Both the position numbers and the translations under genes were made by a program. This document shows positions 26,938 through 35,270 of a stretch of 64,000 bases of DNA, in pieces. Each line of letters begins with the position of its first letter. Position 1 is the stretch's first letter. The stretch comes from Roseovarius indicus (GTDB lineage Bacteria; Pseudomonadota; Alphaproteobacteria; Rhodobacterales; Rhodobacteraceae): contig NZ_CP031601.1 of NCBI RefSeq assembly GCF_008728195.1, positions 80,736 to 144,735 on the forward strand, read 5' to 3'. Below the pieces are notes generated by a model. The model made no database searches, was not told the DNA's origin, and saw nothing but the letters and a program-made list of their open reading frames with translations.

Positions 26938-27744
26938 TCAGGTCAACTCATCTGTCCAGACGTTGAATTGCGTCAGCGTATTCGGCCCGAATGTCTGGGT
27001 CAGAGGCACATCGGCGGCGTCCCGACCGCGCGCGATCAGGATCCTTCCCATGCGCGGGCTGTTGTTTCTTGGATCGAAGACCCACCAGCGACCACCCAGA
27101 AAGACCTCCATCCAGGCTGCGAAATCGTCGGGGGCGTGAGGCTCCGGTTGACCGAATTCGCTCAAATAGCCGGTGCAGTAACGCGCCGGGATGTTCATGC
27201 AGCGGCAGAAGGCGATGGCGAGATGGGAGAAATCCCGGCAGACGCCCTGCCGACCGGCCAGCGTTTCGGACGCGGTTCTGGTCGCGCTCGCCTGCATGTA
27301 ATCGAAGCGGACATGCCTGTGCACGAAATCGCAGATCGCCTGAACGCGTGCCCAGCCAGGCGGGGTATTCTCGAAGCGCCGCCATGCCTCTTCCGAAAGA
27401 AGATCGGTGTCGCAGTAACGACTGCCGAGAAGGTAGACCAAGGTTTCGAAGGGCAGGTCCTGAACGGCGTGCTGCGCGGCCTCGGTCGCTGACGGATCGG
27501 GCAATCCGGTGTCGCGAAAGATCCCGTCGGTGGACAGGGTGAAGTCCCCCGCCGGCGCCACCATCCGCGTGCACCAATTGCCGAAGCCGTCGCGATAGCT
27601 TTCCAGCGGCACGCTCGGTTGCGTCACGAGATAGTCTGCACGCTCCAGATCGCCGAACCGCGAATAGTGCACATTCAGCATTGCAATGAGCGGCGTCGGC
27701 TGGGTCAGCTGGTAACGCAGGCGACAGCCTATCCGCAACCGCAT
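26938..27744 (-). CDS. Transglutaminase-like protein lacking the usual catalytic histidine
   Basis: A 268-residue protein from the ATG at 27744. It has an N-terminal beta domain, then a transglutaminase core with C169 in GVCRDFSH and D224 in FDPRNN. The position that holds His in the paralogue at 24595 (THAW) is Ala here (FAAW). Related proteins with DFxAW at this place are common, so this is probably a subfamily trait with another base supplying the function. It starts 34 nt after the repeat-protein gene on the same strand. The biochemical role is unknown. Confidence 0.8.
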   Translation of the reverse strand: MRLRIGCRLRYQLTQPTPLIAMLNVHYSRFGDLERADYLVTQPSVPLESYRDGFGNWCTRMVAPAGDFTLSTDGIFRDTGLPDPSATEAAQHAVQDLPFETLVYLLGSRYCDTDLLSEEAWRRFENTPPGWARVQAICDFVHRHVRFDYMQASATRTASETLAGRQGVCRDFSHLAIAFCRCMNIPARYCTGYLSEFGQPEPHAPDDFAAWMEVFLGGRWWVFDPRNNSPRMGRILIARGRDAADVPLTQTFGPNTLTQFNVWTDELT

Positions 27745-27778
27745 GCCAGCCGTCTCGGCCGGACGCGATTTGGGGGCA

Positions 27779-28783
27779 TTATCGTCCAAGAACGCACGCC
27801 CCGTCAGAAAGTTGAAAGCTCCGGTCGCAACGCCAGCGGTTTCCGGATCGATCGAGATGGGCATTTGCGGGCAGGTCGATCGCCACACAGGCGTTGTCCA
27901 CCGCCTCGAAACCCCGTTCGCACCGCCATCCCGGACCGTAGGACTCTTGATCCAGAAAGGCGTTTGCCGGAAGCGCCACGGGATCACAGCGGCCATCGAT
28001 TTCGAAGAAGCCCCTTTCACAGGCCCATTCGGCACCATAGTCGGCATTGGTGAGATAGCCGTTTTCGGGAACCGAAATCGGAACGCAGGCGCTCGCCGAC
28101 GGTGTGAAACCGCGGTCGCATACCCACCCGGACCCCGACGTGTCTTCCGTGAGGTATCCATGTTCCGGAAGGACGATTGGCACGCATGTCTCACGATCCT
28201 GCCGGTATCCGCGCTCGCATTGCCAGTCGTAACCTGATGATCGCAGATAGGCATTCTCGGGCATGGGGATCGCTTCACAGGACGCATCGCCCACTTCTTC
28301 GTATCCTCGCCTGCACGCCCAGCCTGAACCATATGTCCGCCCTGTAGCATAGGCGTTGTCGGGGATGTTGAGAGCCAAGCATTCGGCACCGTCCATCCGA
28401 AAACCGAGATCGCAGTCCCAGCCCCCACCATAGTTCCGCGCCTCTGCGTTGTCTGGCATCGGTCCAGTGCCGTCTTGAGCAAAGACTGGGAAGGCCACAG
28501 ACGCAATGATACCGGCCACGACAGCCAGCCTAGAGATCAGTCGTGCTAGCGAATTGTTGTTTTTCTTCTTGTCCTGTCTGATCGGCTTTTCCCTTGCAGG
28601 CCAAGCTTTGCCAGTCGCCGTTTTTTCCTTCAAAGAACCCAGGCAGTGTGTTCCAGTTTGGCTCCCGGGGCGGGTGAAGCGCGGTTGCGTATCCTCGAAA
28701 TCGGGTCTTGGTGGCATGCCCTCGTTTTCTGCCGCCTGAATCGGGAAGTCTTGCGGAACTGTAAGGCGGGCGCGGTTGGTCAT
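27779..28783 (-). CDS. Exported protein with seven cysteine-containing tandem repeats
   Basis: A 334-residue protein whose ATG overlaps the stop of the upstream gene (ATGA), which fixes the start. Residues 1-77 are polar; a hydrophobic segment at 78-103 (LISRLAVVAGIIASVAFPVFAQ) is a signal peptide or anchor with an unusually long cytoplasmic lead. Residues 105-334 are seven repeats of about 31-34 residues with the pattern PxNAYL...GSGWxCxRGYxxxxxxCxxI. Each has two cysteines, so seven disulphides are likely. The protein is probably periplasmic or surface-exposed, perhaps binding envelope material. The neighbouring transglutaminase may act on it; that is inference. Confidence 0.75.
   Translation of the reverse strand: MTNRARLTVPQDFPIQAAENEGMPPRPDFEDTQPRFTRPGSQTGTHCLGSLKEKTATGKAWPAREKPIRQDKKKNNNSLARLISRLAVVAGIIASVAFPVFAQDGTGPMPDNAEARNYGGGWDCDLGFRMDGAECLALNIPDNAYATGRTYGSGWACRRGYEEVGDASCEAIPMPENAYLRSSGYDWQCERGYRQDRETCVPIVLPEHGYLTEDTSGSGWVCDRGFTPSASACVPISVPENGYLTNADYGAEWACERGFFEIDGRCDPVALPANAFLDQESYGPGWRCERGFEAVDNACVAIDLPANAHLDRSGNRWRCDRSFQLSDGACVLGR
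27782..28462 (-). repeat. Seven-copy coding repeat (about 31-34 codons per unit)
   Basis: In-frame tandem repeats inside the exported protein gene. Each unit encodes P-x-N/H-A/G-x-L, an aromatic-Gly-Trp turn, W-x-C-x-R-G-F/Y and a second Cys before the next unit. The units differ at many positions, so this is an old amplification rather than a recent slippage product. Confidence 0.8.
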
Positions 28784-29259
28784 TTTTGGGACAACTTTAT
28801 TAAAGCCGCAGCCGCAAGGGCATGTTCCTTCTGGTGGTAGTCGCCCCGGAACTTGCCATCGACCTGCACCTCCCAGATGCCGTTTCTTTCGCGCACCTGA
28901 ACCCCATTGCGCTGCGTCGGCCGGTTCATGGAAGAATCTTGTGCTCCTCTGCTTTTCGGCGGCACGGGTTTCATGTCGGTCATTTCCGGCTCCCTCTCGT
29001 TTGGCGCGCGCACGTCTACGAGGAGCATCACGGCGCGAATGAATTCTTCCGCATAATCATCGGTTTCGCGGTAGTCATGTTCATGCCGCGCCATGCGCAT
29101 CGGCTCGACGAACCGTTCTCTCAGATGATCAATAAATCGCGGCTCGGTGCGGGCCATGAAGGCGATCAGGGCTTGAAGCACCTTCTCATGGGCGAGCACA
29201 CGCCGTTCGAGATCGGTGGTCTCTGCGGCTGTCCTGGTTAGATGTTTGACTGATGTCAT
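28780..29259 (-). CDS. Hypothetical protein with DUF2188-like C-terminus
   Basis: A 159-residue soluble protein. The N-terminal half is helical and charged (LAHEKVLQALIAFMARTEPRF). The last 45 residues (VRERNGIWEVQVDGKFRGDYHQ...HALAAAALIKL) look like the small DUF2188 fold. Its stop overlaps the repeat-protein start. A repeated 14-bp motif lies about 130 nt upstream. Function is unknown. Confidence 0.6.
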   Translation of the reverse strand: MTSVKHLTRTAAETTDLERRVLAHEKVLQALIAFMARTEPRFIDHLRERFVEPMRMARHEHDYRETDDYAEEFIRAVMLLVDVRAPNEREPEMTDMKPVPPKSRGAQDSSMNRPTQRNGVQVRERNGIWEVQVDGKFRGDYHQKEHALAAAALIKLSQK

Positions 29260-29529
29260 AGCGTATTGTCCTCCTCGCTGCGCGGTGCGACGTTGGAAGT
29301 CGTGTCCTCGAGTGGGGGCAGGCAGGCCCTCGCCTCATCGCGATCCATCTCTTGCCATCCACCTACCAGCCAAGCGCAAATCGTGCGCTGACGCAGGTTA
29401 GGGGCACGGAAATTAAGTGGGTGTGTCTTGCTCAGAAGCGGAAAGAAACCGACCTCGGTGGTCCCGGTGTCATTGACGTGCTTCCCGCTTGATACCCTCT
29501 ATTCATGCTTGAAACCCTCCACCATGAAC
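29260..29529. other. Intergenic region upstream of the DUF2188-like gene
   Basis: 270 nt without a convincing gene. A minus-strand frame ending in TGA at 29256 (ATGA overlap with the next gene) contains an ATG giving 30 residues (MDRDEARACL...), possibly a leader peptide or the tail of a lost gene. The motif CTGACGCAGGTTAG is at 29388-29401. Confidence 0.35.
29388..29401 (+). repeat. Recurrent intergenic motif, copy 1
   Basis: CTGACGCAGGTTAG. Near-identical copies are at 32564-32577 and, inverted, at 33593-33606. All three are intergenic in the stress island. Confidence 0.5.
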
Positions 29530-30618
29530 CTATCGGCATGCTTCGACCTCCGTCTGTGTCACGATTGGCGTCGCGGGGTCTTGCGCTGGTCGGGCCCTGC
29601 CGATTGACGCCACGCCACCGTCGCTTGGAACGCTGCCTGGATCGCGGATCGGGTCTGCCTCGCCCTGCATGCCACGCAGGAACTGGAACAGATCGCTGTC
29701 CGTCGTCAGGACAAGCGTCGTGTCGTCGGAAATCATGTCGCCGTAGGCCTGCATTGTTCGGGTGAAATCGTAGAATTCGACCGAAACGGCATCAACATTG
29801 TAGGCGCCCGCATAGATTGCTGCTGCTGCGGCATCGGCGGCACCGCGGATTTCCTCGACGGCGCGATAGGCTTCGGACTGGATCTTGTTCAGATCCCGCA
29901 CCCTGTTGCCTTGAATACGGGCCGCTTCACCGTTGCCTTCGGACAGGAATCTTTCGGCGATCTGCCGGCGCTCCGAGATCATGCGGTCATAGATCTTGGG
30001 TCGCACGCTCTCATTGTAGTTTATGCGCTTGAAACGAATGTCGAGAAGCTCAATCCCGAAGACGCGCACCTTCTCCGCCGCCGCCTCGAAGATCTGCTGC
30101 TCGACCAGCGCCCGCCCCTTCGTGATGGGAACCAGTGCGCCAATGTCCTGGGCAAGCTCCTGATCAGTCAGAAGCGTGTCCCGAAGCGGCGTCCGGCCCC
30201 TGGTCGTGCGCACAATCTCGATGAGTTCGTGCTTGGCGACGGCGTTCCGCGTCTCGCTACCGAGGATATCATCGAGGCGCGACTGGGCGCTGCGTTCGTC
30301 GCGCAGGCGCAGAAAGTACTGCAGAGGATCGGTGATCTTCCAGCGCGCGAAGAGATCGACCGAGATATAGAGCTTGTCTTTGGTGGGCATGTCCGATGGC
30401 GAGCCGTCCCACTCCAGAACCCGGCTGTCGATCCGGTTAACCTCCTGAACGAAGGGGAGTTTCAGCTTGAGACCAGCCTCGGTGATCGGCGCGCCGACCG
30501 GCTTGCCGAACTGGGTGATGATGGCCTGTTCGACCTCGCCGACGGTGTAGACGGCGGATGACGCAGCGACGACCCCGGCAACCGCGATCCCCGAGGCAAT
30601 AAGCGAAAGGGTCTTCAT
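29530..30618 (-). CDS. hflC: HflC-like SPFH-domain protease modulator
   Basis: A 362-residue protein with an N-terminal membrane segment (residues about 4-24) and an SPFH/band 7 domain (20-220). Characteristic stretches are QAIITQFGKPVGAP, VLEWDGSP and IELLDIRFKRINY. HflC pairs with HflK to form a large periplasmic cage around the FtsH protease and controls turnover of membrane proteins. Its ATG overlaps the hflK stop by 4 nt. The C-terminal tail after residue 320 is longer than in E. coli. The plasmid copy is probably an extra set beside chromosomal hflKC. Confidence 0.92.
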   Translation of the reverse strand: MKTLSLIASGIAVAGVVAASSAVYTVGEVEQAIITQFGKPVGAPITEAGLKLKLPFVQEVNRIDSRVLEWDGSPSDMPTKDKLYISVDLFARWKITDPLQYFLRLRDERSAQSRLDDILGSETRNAVAKHELIEIVRTTRGRTPLRDTLLTDQELAQDIGALVPITKGRALVEQQIFEAAAEKVRVFGIELLDIRFKRINYNESVRPKIYDRMISERRQIAERFLSEGNGEAARIQGNRVRDLNKIQSEAYRAVEEIRGAADAAAAAIYAGAYNVDAVSVEFYDFTRTMQAYGDMISDDTTLVLTTDSDLFQFLRGMQGEADPIRDPGSVPSDGGVASIGRARPAQDPATPIVTQTEVEACR

Positions 30619-31682
30619 CGTTGCTCTCCTGTCTGTCGATCAAGGTTCAAAAGCGGGAGGATGCTTGCCGTGGACCCGTCGACAATGATCTTGGAACCAA
30701 TTCCCGGCAGAACATCCTGCAGGGTTTCGATGTAGATCCGGCGCCGGGTAACTTCGGGCGCCAGACGGTATTCCGTCAGGAGCGCCGTGAAGCGTGAAGC
30801 ATCGCCCTCGGCTTCATTGATCCTCCTCAAGCGATAACCATCGGCTTCGCGGATCCGTTGGTCCTTTTCGCCTTCGGCTAAAGGTATGACGCGGTTGTAT
30901 TCACGGCGGGCCTCGTTGATGATCCGCTCTTTTTCTTGCTGCGCCTGATTGACCTCGTTGAACGAGGCCTGAACGAGTTGGGGCGGATTGATATTCTTCA
31001 GCTGCACCTGATCGATGCTGATGCCCATCGCGTATTTGGTCGCGAGCGCCTGCATCTTCAACAGGGCTTCGCTTTCGATTTCCTGGCGCCCGACGGTGAT
31101 CACCTCGTCGACTGTGCGGTCTCCCACGACTTCACGCATGACGGACTCCGAGACGTAACGCAGGGTCGCGCTCGGCTCGCGCACTTCAAACAAGAACTTC
31201 CGGGGTTCGGAAATCCGGTACTGCACCACCCACTCCACGAGCGCGGCGTTGAGATCGCCAGTCACCATCTCGGTCTCGCGGCGACCGTCCGTCGGGCTCT
31301 GATAGGGATCGGAGGCACCCGGAGTCGTGAACCCGAACTCTTGTTTCAACTGGCGCTTGACCGGGACCAACGTGGTCACGTCGATCCCGAACGGGATCTT
31401 GAAGTGCAGCCCCGGAGGGACCTCGGCCGCGTACTTCCCGAACCGTTGGACAATCGCAACAGAGTCGCTCGGCACCGTGTAATATGAGGACCACGCCCCA
31501 AACGCCGCAAGCGCAATGGCGGCCCCGATTGCAAGACGCTTCACCGGTGGCAGACCGTCCGGCAGGATGCCGTGCAGCCGATCCCGGCCCCTCCTGAGAA
31601 TTGCGTCAACCTCAGGGGGAACGCGGGTCTGCTTGTTTTTCCAAGGTCCGCGATGTTCCGGTCCATTGTCATCAGATGGCAT
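30615..31682 (-). CDS. hflK: HflK-like SPFH-domain protease modulator
   Basis: A 355-residue protein. A polar N-terminus precedes one membrane helix (about residues 48-66) and an SPFH domain (67-270) with VQRFGKYAAEVPPGLHFKIP and YRISEPRKFLFEVREP. It forms the FtsH-HflKC complex with HflC in the inner membrane. The N-terminus is shorter and less glycine-rich than typical HflK. It is the first gene of the hflKC pair. Confidence 0.92.
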   Translation of the reverse strand: MPSDDNGPEHRGPWKNKQTRVPPEVDAILRRGRDRLHGILPDGLPPVKRLAIGAAIALAAFGAWSSYYTVPSDSVAIVQRFGKYAAEVPPGLHFKIPFGIDVTTLVPVKRQLKQEFGFTTPGASDPYQSPTDGRRETEMVTGDLNAALVEWVVQYRISEPRKFLFEVREPSATLRYVSESVMREVVGDRTVDEVITVGRQEIESEALLKMQALATKYAMGISIDQVQLKNINPPQLVQASFNEVNQAQQEKERIINEARREYNRVIPLAEGEKDQRIREADGYRLRRINEAEGDASRFTALLTEYRLAPEVTRRRIYIETLQDVLPGIGSKIIVDGSTASILPLLNLDRQTGEQR

Positions 31683-31789
31683 CGCAAGCTCCTATCTCAG
31701 TTTTGGCACTCGGGGCGATGCCTGGCTCGCGCGTTTGACGGTGCGAACCGTTTTGCGCCATCACATCGTCGGCTCTGAACAGCATGACC

Positions 31790-32134
31790 TCAGAGTTCCA
31801 GTTCCTTCAGGCAGGCTTGCGCAATGTCTCGGTCTGGGGCATCGGTTCCTGGCATCGTCGCCCAGCCGGCTGTCATGAGAGCGTCGCGCCTCTGGTAGGT
31901 TGAGGCTGCCCGGATCGTTGCAAGCTTGTCCACCCGAGCCGGGTCTGACCGCGCCATGTCGAGGCAGACCGGTACCATTGAGGCGACGACATCGTTACGG
32001 GACATCGCCACCGCCCGGTCATTCGAAGTGCCGCCGGTCATCCAGCCACCCCATGTAAATCCGACGACGCCGACAAAGACAGCACCGATCACGGCACCAT
32101 AGATGCCAGGTTTGAGCCATTCGGGAGTATTCAT
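31790..32134 (-). CDS. Single-pass membrane protein, unknown function
   Basis: A 114-residue protein with one N-terminal transmembrane helix (about residues 12-34, GAVIGAVFVGVVGFTWGGWM) and a periplasmic part with two cysteines (PVCLDMARSDPARVDKL, QACLKELEL). Its ATG overlaps the stop of the upstream gene by 4 nt. It lies just before hflK on the same strand and may be co-transcribed with hflKC. No named family. Confidence 0.65.
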   Translation of the reverse strand: MNTPEWLKPGIYGAVIGAVFVGVVGFTWGGWMTGGTSNDRAVAMSRNDVVASMVPVCLDMARSDPARVDKLATIRAASTYQRRDALMTAGWATMPGTDAPDRDIAQACLKELEL

Positions 32135-32445
32135 TTCAAGTCCTCCTGCGGGAAAAGCGCCGCCTCGCTGTGATTGTTCGTTTCGCTTGTGGTTGCATCC
32201 CGGCTCAGCGCCGCTTTCAGGTCGCTGTCGGAAATCGCCCGTAATTCTGTACGTCCCGCATGACCGCCCCTTCCGCGCACCGTCAGGTAGGTCGCCGTCC
32301 GGCGATACGCCTCAAAGCTGAGCCCCTGGAGAAGCTCTTCTTCGACAAGAATTTCGTAGTCGCCCGCAGGCAAATCGCCCGGGTATCCCGGCAAGGTGAA
32401 AGGGTTCGAAAACGTCACCGTCGATTTGGTCGACCGCATGGTCAT
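32131..32445 (-). CDS. Small protein paralogous to the 26080-26586 product
   Basis: A 104-residue protein that is nearly all the shared domain (TVTFSNPFTLPGY, LPAGDYEILVEEELL, AYRRTATYLTV). It lacks the C-terminal extension of its paralogue and ends in a polar tail. It starts a divergent transcription unit opposite the gene at 32719 and is coupled to the membrane protein downstream. Function unknown. Confidence 0.65.
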   Translation of the reverse strand: MTMRSTKSTVTFSNPFTLPGYPGDLPAGDYEILVEEELLQGLSFEAYRRTATYLTVRGRGGHAGRTELRAISDSDLKAALSRDATTSETNNHSEAALFPQEDLK

Positions 32446-32563
32446 CTCTGATCTCCGCGATGTTGGCAGATTCGTCGCTCATCACTGTCGAGGGCACCTT
32501 GGAGACCCGGCCTGACCAGTCGAACGCTTTAGTGTCTTGTACATCGGGATCGTCCGACTGGCG

Positions 32564-32577
32564 CTGACGCATGTTAG
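32564..32577 (+). repeat. Recurrent intergenic motif, copy 2
   Basis: CTGACGCATGTTAG, one mismatch to copy 1. It lies in the divergent promoter region between 32445 (minus) and 32719 (plus). Confidence 0.5.
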
Positions 32578-32718
32578 TCCCTGGCACCGAACCTGCTGCG
32601 ACCTTCCCGGGGTGCAGTCGCGCGCACTGACCTGTGTAAGGGCGGGGAGACCGACCCGCGCGTATCCTTTGGCAAACAGGGGCGATCTGCGTTCCTGCAA
32701 CCAAGGAATGGAAATACA

Positions 32719-33144
32719 ATGGCCGACCCCAATGTACTCAACCCGCACCCACCCGAGTTCGAGCGATTTCTCTATGCATCGGTCGGCGAGGACCGAAACG
32801 GATATATCGTGACGGTCCTCTCCACGCTCGCGCGGCTTGGCCTCGATCCATGGAAAGAAACCGCTGAACTGGTCATGCTGGGGCGCGACGGCGCGCGGGC
32901 ACGATTGGGAACGCTGCTTTCCGGATTTCGGGACGTTCCTGCGCTCGCCAGCGATTACGGCAGGATCGCACGAGACCTGAGCCAGCTGCTTCCCGAAGGA
33001 CCGACATCAGGTGCCCTGCAGCGCGCTGCCTCGACGGTGGCCGATGGCCGCCCGGGAACAAGCGGAGCGATCTGGGCGGTGCTCGCGATCATCTTTGTGC
33101 TATTTCAGACGTTCATGGTTGGCGGGTCGGGGTCAGGCGAATGA
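32719..33144 (+). CDS. Tail-anchored small membrane protein, unknown function
   Basis: A 141-residue protein with a soluble helical N-terminal domain (PEFERFLYASVGEDRNGYIV, DPWKETAELVMLG) and one C-terminal transmembrane helix (about residues 114-135) followed by a short Gly/Ser tail. This is tail-anchored topology. It overlaps the next gene by 4 nt (ATGA). No named family. Confidence 0.65.
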   Translation: MADPNVLNPHPPEFERFLYASVGEDRNGYIVTVLSTLARLGLDPWKETAELVMLGRDGARARLGTLLSGFRDVPALASDYGRIARDLSQLLPEGPTSGALQRAASTVADGRPGTSGAIWAVLAIIFVLFQTFMVGGSGSGE

Positions 33145-33554
33145 CCGTATCAACCGCGACCGAGAGGAGACCGGCACATGCTGCGCACAAGTCTGGTACG
33201 CTTTCTCCACACGAACAGGGCATACTCTGGGACATGGAGGAGCACTTCTGGACCAGTGGCGCCGAGAACGCGCGGGCAACGACAGCGACCAACGCCGTCA
33301 TGGTGTTCCCCTATCCGCCCGGCATCCTCCAGGGCGACCAGATCTGGACCCATCTTCGGGAAAGGACAGGCTGGCGCACCGTTGTCATGGCCGAACGGCG
33401 CGTCACGCGGTGTCGTGATATCGCAATTCTCACCTATCGCGTCTCGGCAGAGAAACCCGATGTGCCGATCTACAAGGCCCTCTGTGCCTCAACCTACCTC
33501 AACGATGACGACAGATGGCTGCGGATTTCCCACCAGCAAACTGCAGTGAATTGA
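33141..33554 (+). CDS. DUF4440/SnoaL-like protein
   Basis: A 137-residue protein with an NTF2-like pattern: WDMEEHFWTSG helix, then NAVMVFPYPPGILQGDQIW and a beta-rich C-terminal part with RWLRISHQQT. The DUF4440 family is common in small stress-associated operons; some members bind ligands, none is well defined. It is coupled to the tail-anchored protein upstream. Confidence 0.65.
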   Translation: MTVSTATERRPAHAAHKSGTLSPHEQGILWDMEEHFWTSGAENARATTATNAVMVFPYPPGILQGDQIWTHLRERTGWRTVVMAERRVTRCRDIAILTYRVSAEKPDVPIYKALCASTYLNDDDRWLRISHQQTAVN

Positions 33555-33592
33555 GAAGCGCATGGGCAACCGACCTGCCGCAGGCGTCGGGG

Positions 33593-33606
33593 CTAACCTG
33601 CGTCAG
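33593..33606 (-). repeat. Recurrent intergenic motif, copy 3 (inverted)
   Basis: On the minus strand this reads CTGACGCAGGTTAG, identical to copy 1. It lies between the DUF4440 gene and the 62-residue protein gene. Confidence 0.5.
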
Positions 33607-33765
33607 TGCGGCGGGGCGCCGACTCCGTTTAGGTGAGACGTGCCGCCGAACATTCGGTGGTGCATTTTTCCGAGTACCCGAGAAGCGTGTGGGCGTGTCG
33701 ATCTCCAAAGGACGGCATGTCGACACGCTTCTTATTCTCGGAGCGTCCAGGAAAGGACAATTCCA

Positions 33766-33954
33766 ATGACTCCCGAACAGAACAAGACTGCCGAGAAGAT
33801 GAAGTCCGTGAAGGCCGCGTGGGACAAGGCGCCCTCCGGCCCGAAGAAAGACGCGGCGCTGAAGCACTACCAGGCAGCCGAGAAGGCCCACACGGCGAAA
33901 AACGACGCCGAGACCAACAAGGAACTCGATGCGGCGAAACACGCCCTCGCTTAA
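33766..33954 (+). CDS. 62-residue charged helical protein
   Basis: The ATG at 33766 has AGGAAAGGA upstream. The product is Lys/Ala/Glu-rich (KMKSVKAAWDKAPSGPKKDA) and predicted to be wholly helical, like small stress or nucleoid-associated proteins of alphaproteobacteria. No named family. It is preceded by a copy of the recurrent motif. Confidence 0.65.
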   Translation: MTPEQNKTAEKMKSVKAAWDKAPSGPKKDAALKHYQAAEKAHTAKNDAETNKELDAAKHALA

Positions 33955-33979
33955 CCTCCGGCGTCTGATGTGATCACCG

Positions 33980-34010
33980 GGGCCGCCTGCCGAGCAAGAG
34001 AGGGCGGCCC
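33980..34010. terminator. GC-rich hairpin between convergent genes
   Basis: GGGCCGCC (33980-33987) and GGCGGCCC (34003-34010) form a perfect 8-bp stem with a 15-nt loop, right before the stop of the Crp-family gene. Only a short pyrimidine tail follows, so it is a weak terminator or an mRNA-end hairpin. Confidence 0.4.
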
Positions 34011-34012
34011 TC

Positions 34013-34750
34013 TCATTTCAGGAGCGGCCCGGCGGTCTGATCCAGATATGCCGGATCGAACTCGGCAAGTTCCACCAGCCCGCCATAGTCGTGAAACGTC
34101 ACGCGGCCGTCCCGAAAGGTCACCAAACCACTCTCGCGAAGCTGCCGTAGGACGCGGTTCACATGGACCGCGCTCAACCCCAGCGTATCGGCGAGGTGAT
34201 ACTGCGTGAGCGGGCAATCGAACCCTTCCTTGCTGCCTATGCCGACCAGCGCAAGCCTCGATTTCAGTTCCAGCAAGAAATGCGCCATGCGGGCGTCCGC
34301 ATCACGTCGACCGATCCCGACGAGATGCTCCACGACCATCGCCTCGTCACGCGACGCCGCCCAGAGGATGGCCGTCGCAAGACGCGGCGTCCGTGCGAAG
34401 GTACCGAGAAGATCGCTCGCCAGCACTTCGGCGGCCTCGATGTCCACGATAGGTTCGAAGCTGTGATCCGACGTGCGCAACAGGACGCTGCGCAGTCCCA
34501 GAAAATCCCCCGGCACCTGGAAATCGACGATCTGCCGGGTCCCGTCGGCCTGCAGCTTGTAGGAGCAGACCCAACCCGACGACAGAATGTATGCGGCCTG
34601 GGCCGATTGGCCCTGATGCACCATATCACGTCCCGCGACGAAGGAGCGGCGACGCTGGTGCAGTCGCTCAAGCACGGCCAGTTCGACCTCCGACAGAGCG
34701 ACGAAGGCCGAGAGCTTGCGGGTCAAAGGGCTGTGTTCTGCTGATGCCAT
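34013..34750 (-). CDS. Crp/Fnr-family transcriptional regulator
   Basis: A 245-residue protein from the ATG at 34750. An N-terminal cyclic-nucleotide-binding-like domain (residues 20-140; DFQVPGDFLGLRS) is followed by a long helix and a C-terminal winged helix-turn-helix (about residues 175-225; YHLADTLGLSAVHVNRVLRQL). There are no N-terminal cysteine cluster residues, so it is not an FNR-type iron-sulphur sensor. It is divergent from the gene at 34901 and probably controls part of the stress island. The ligand is unknown. Confidence 0.88.
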   Translation of the reverse strand: MASAEHSPLTRKLSAFVALSEVELAVLERLHQRRRSFVAGRDMVHQGQSAQAAYILSSGWVCSYKLQADGTRQIVDFQVPGDFLGLRSVLLRTSDHSFEPIVDIEAAEVLASDLLGTFARTPRLATAILWAASRDEAMVVEHLVGIGRRDADARMAHFLLELKSRLALVGIGSKEGFDCPLTQYHLADTLGLSAVHVNRVLRQLRESGLVTFRDGRVTFHDYGGLVELAEFDPAYLDQTAGPLLK

Positions 34751-34900
34751 GGAGGCTCCTGGCGTGTCGCGACCCAAGAGCGGAAATCGACTCGGACACT
34801 GCTCTGGATCAGTCCAGCATAGAGCACTTCCTGCGAGAAGTACGGATGTATTTGAACCTCACATTCCCGAGGGTTCACGATATCAAGGAAGGAAACCCGG

Positions 34901-35137
34901 ATGTCCACCGCGAGCGAACATGCAGGTCGGGCCGCCCTGTCAATCTGCGAAGCGCTCCTGCTTGCCATGAACGATCTCGGATTGCTGTCGGAGCACGAGA
35001 TTGTGGGGGTTCTTCGCGACGCCGCGGCGACCCATGAGAATGCCGTTGGCACCGAACTCGAAATAGAAAGCCACCGGGCCGTCGCCGAATTGATCAACGC
35101 GATCATCGCTGGCGGAAACTCGGTTCGACGCTCGTGA
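34901..35137 (+). CDS. Hypothetical small helical protein
   Basis: A 78-residue protein (ATG with GGAAGGAAA upstream) made of helices such as AALSICEALLLAMNDLGLLSE and HRAVAELINAI. It lies between the Crp-family gene and groES. No named family; such proteins recur in alphaproteobacterial stress loci. Confidence 0.6.
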   Translation: MSTASEHAGRAALSICEALLLAMNDLGLLSEHEIVGVLRDAAATHENAVGTELEIESHRAVAELINAIIAGGNSVRRS

Positions 35138-35270
35138 TGCAATACCGCGGCGGTCTTGATCCGCAATCTCGAAGAATAGCCCCACCAGGTTGTCGCCGCC
35201 TTGCGCGCATCCAAGCCGGGCATTCGAACAAGGTACTTACGCCCGACAATCCTCGACAAGGAGCACGTCG

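Noticed and set aside
35138..35270. CIRCE or RpoH promoter before groES
   Set aside because: No TTAGCACTC-N9-GAGTGCTAA repeat and no convincing CTTGAA/CCCCAT pair.
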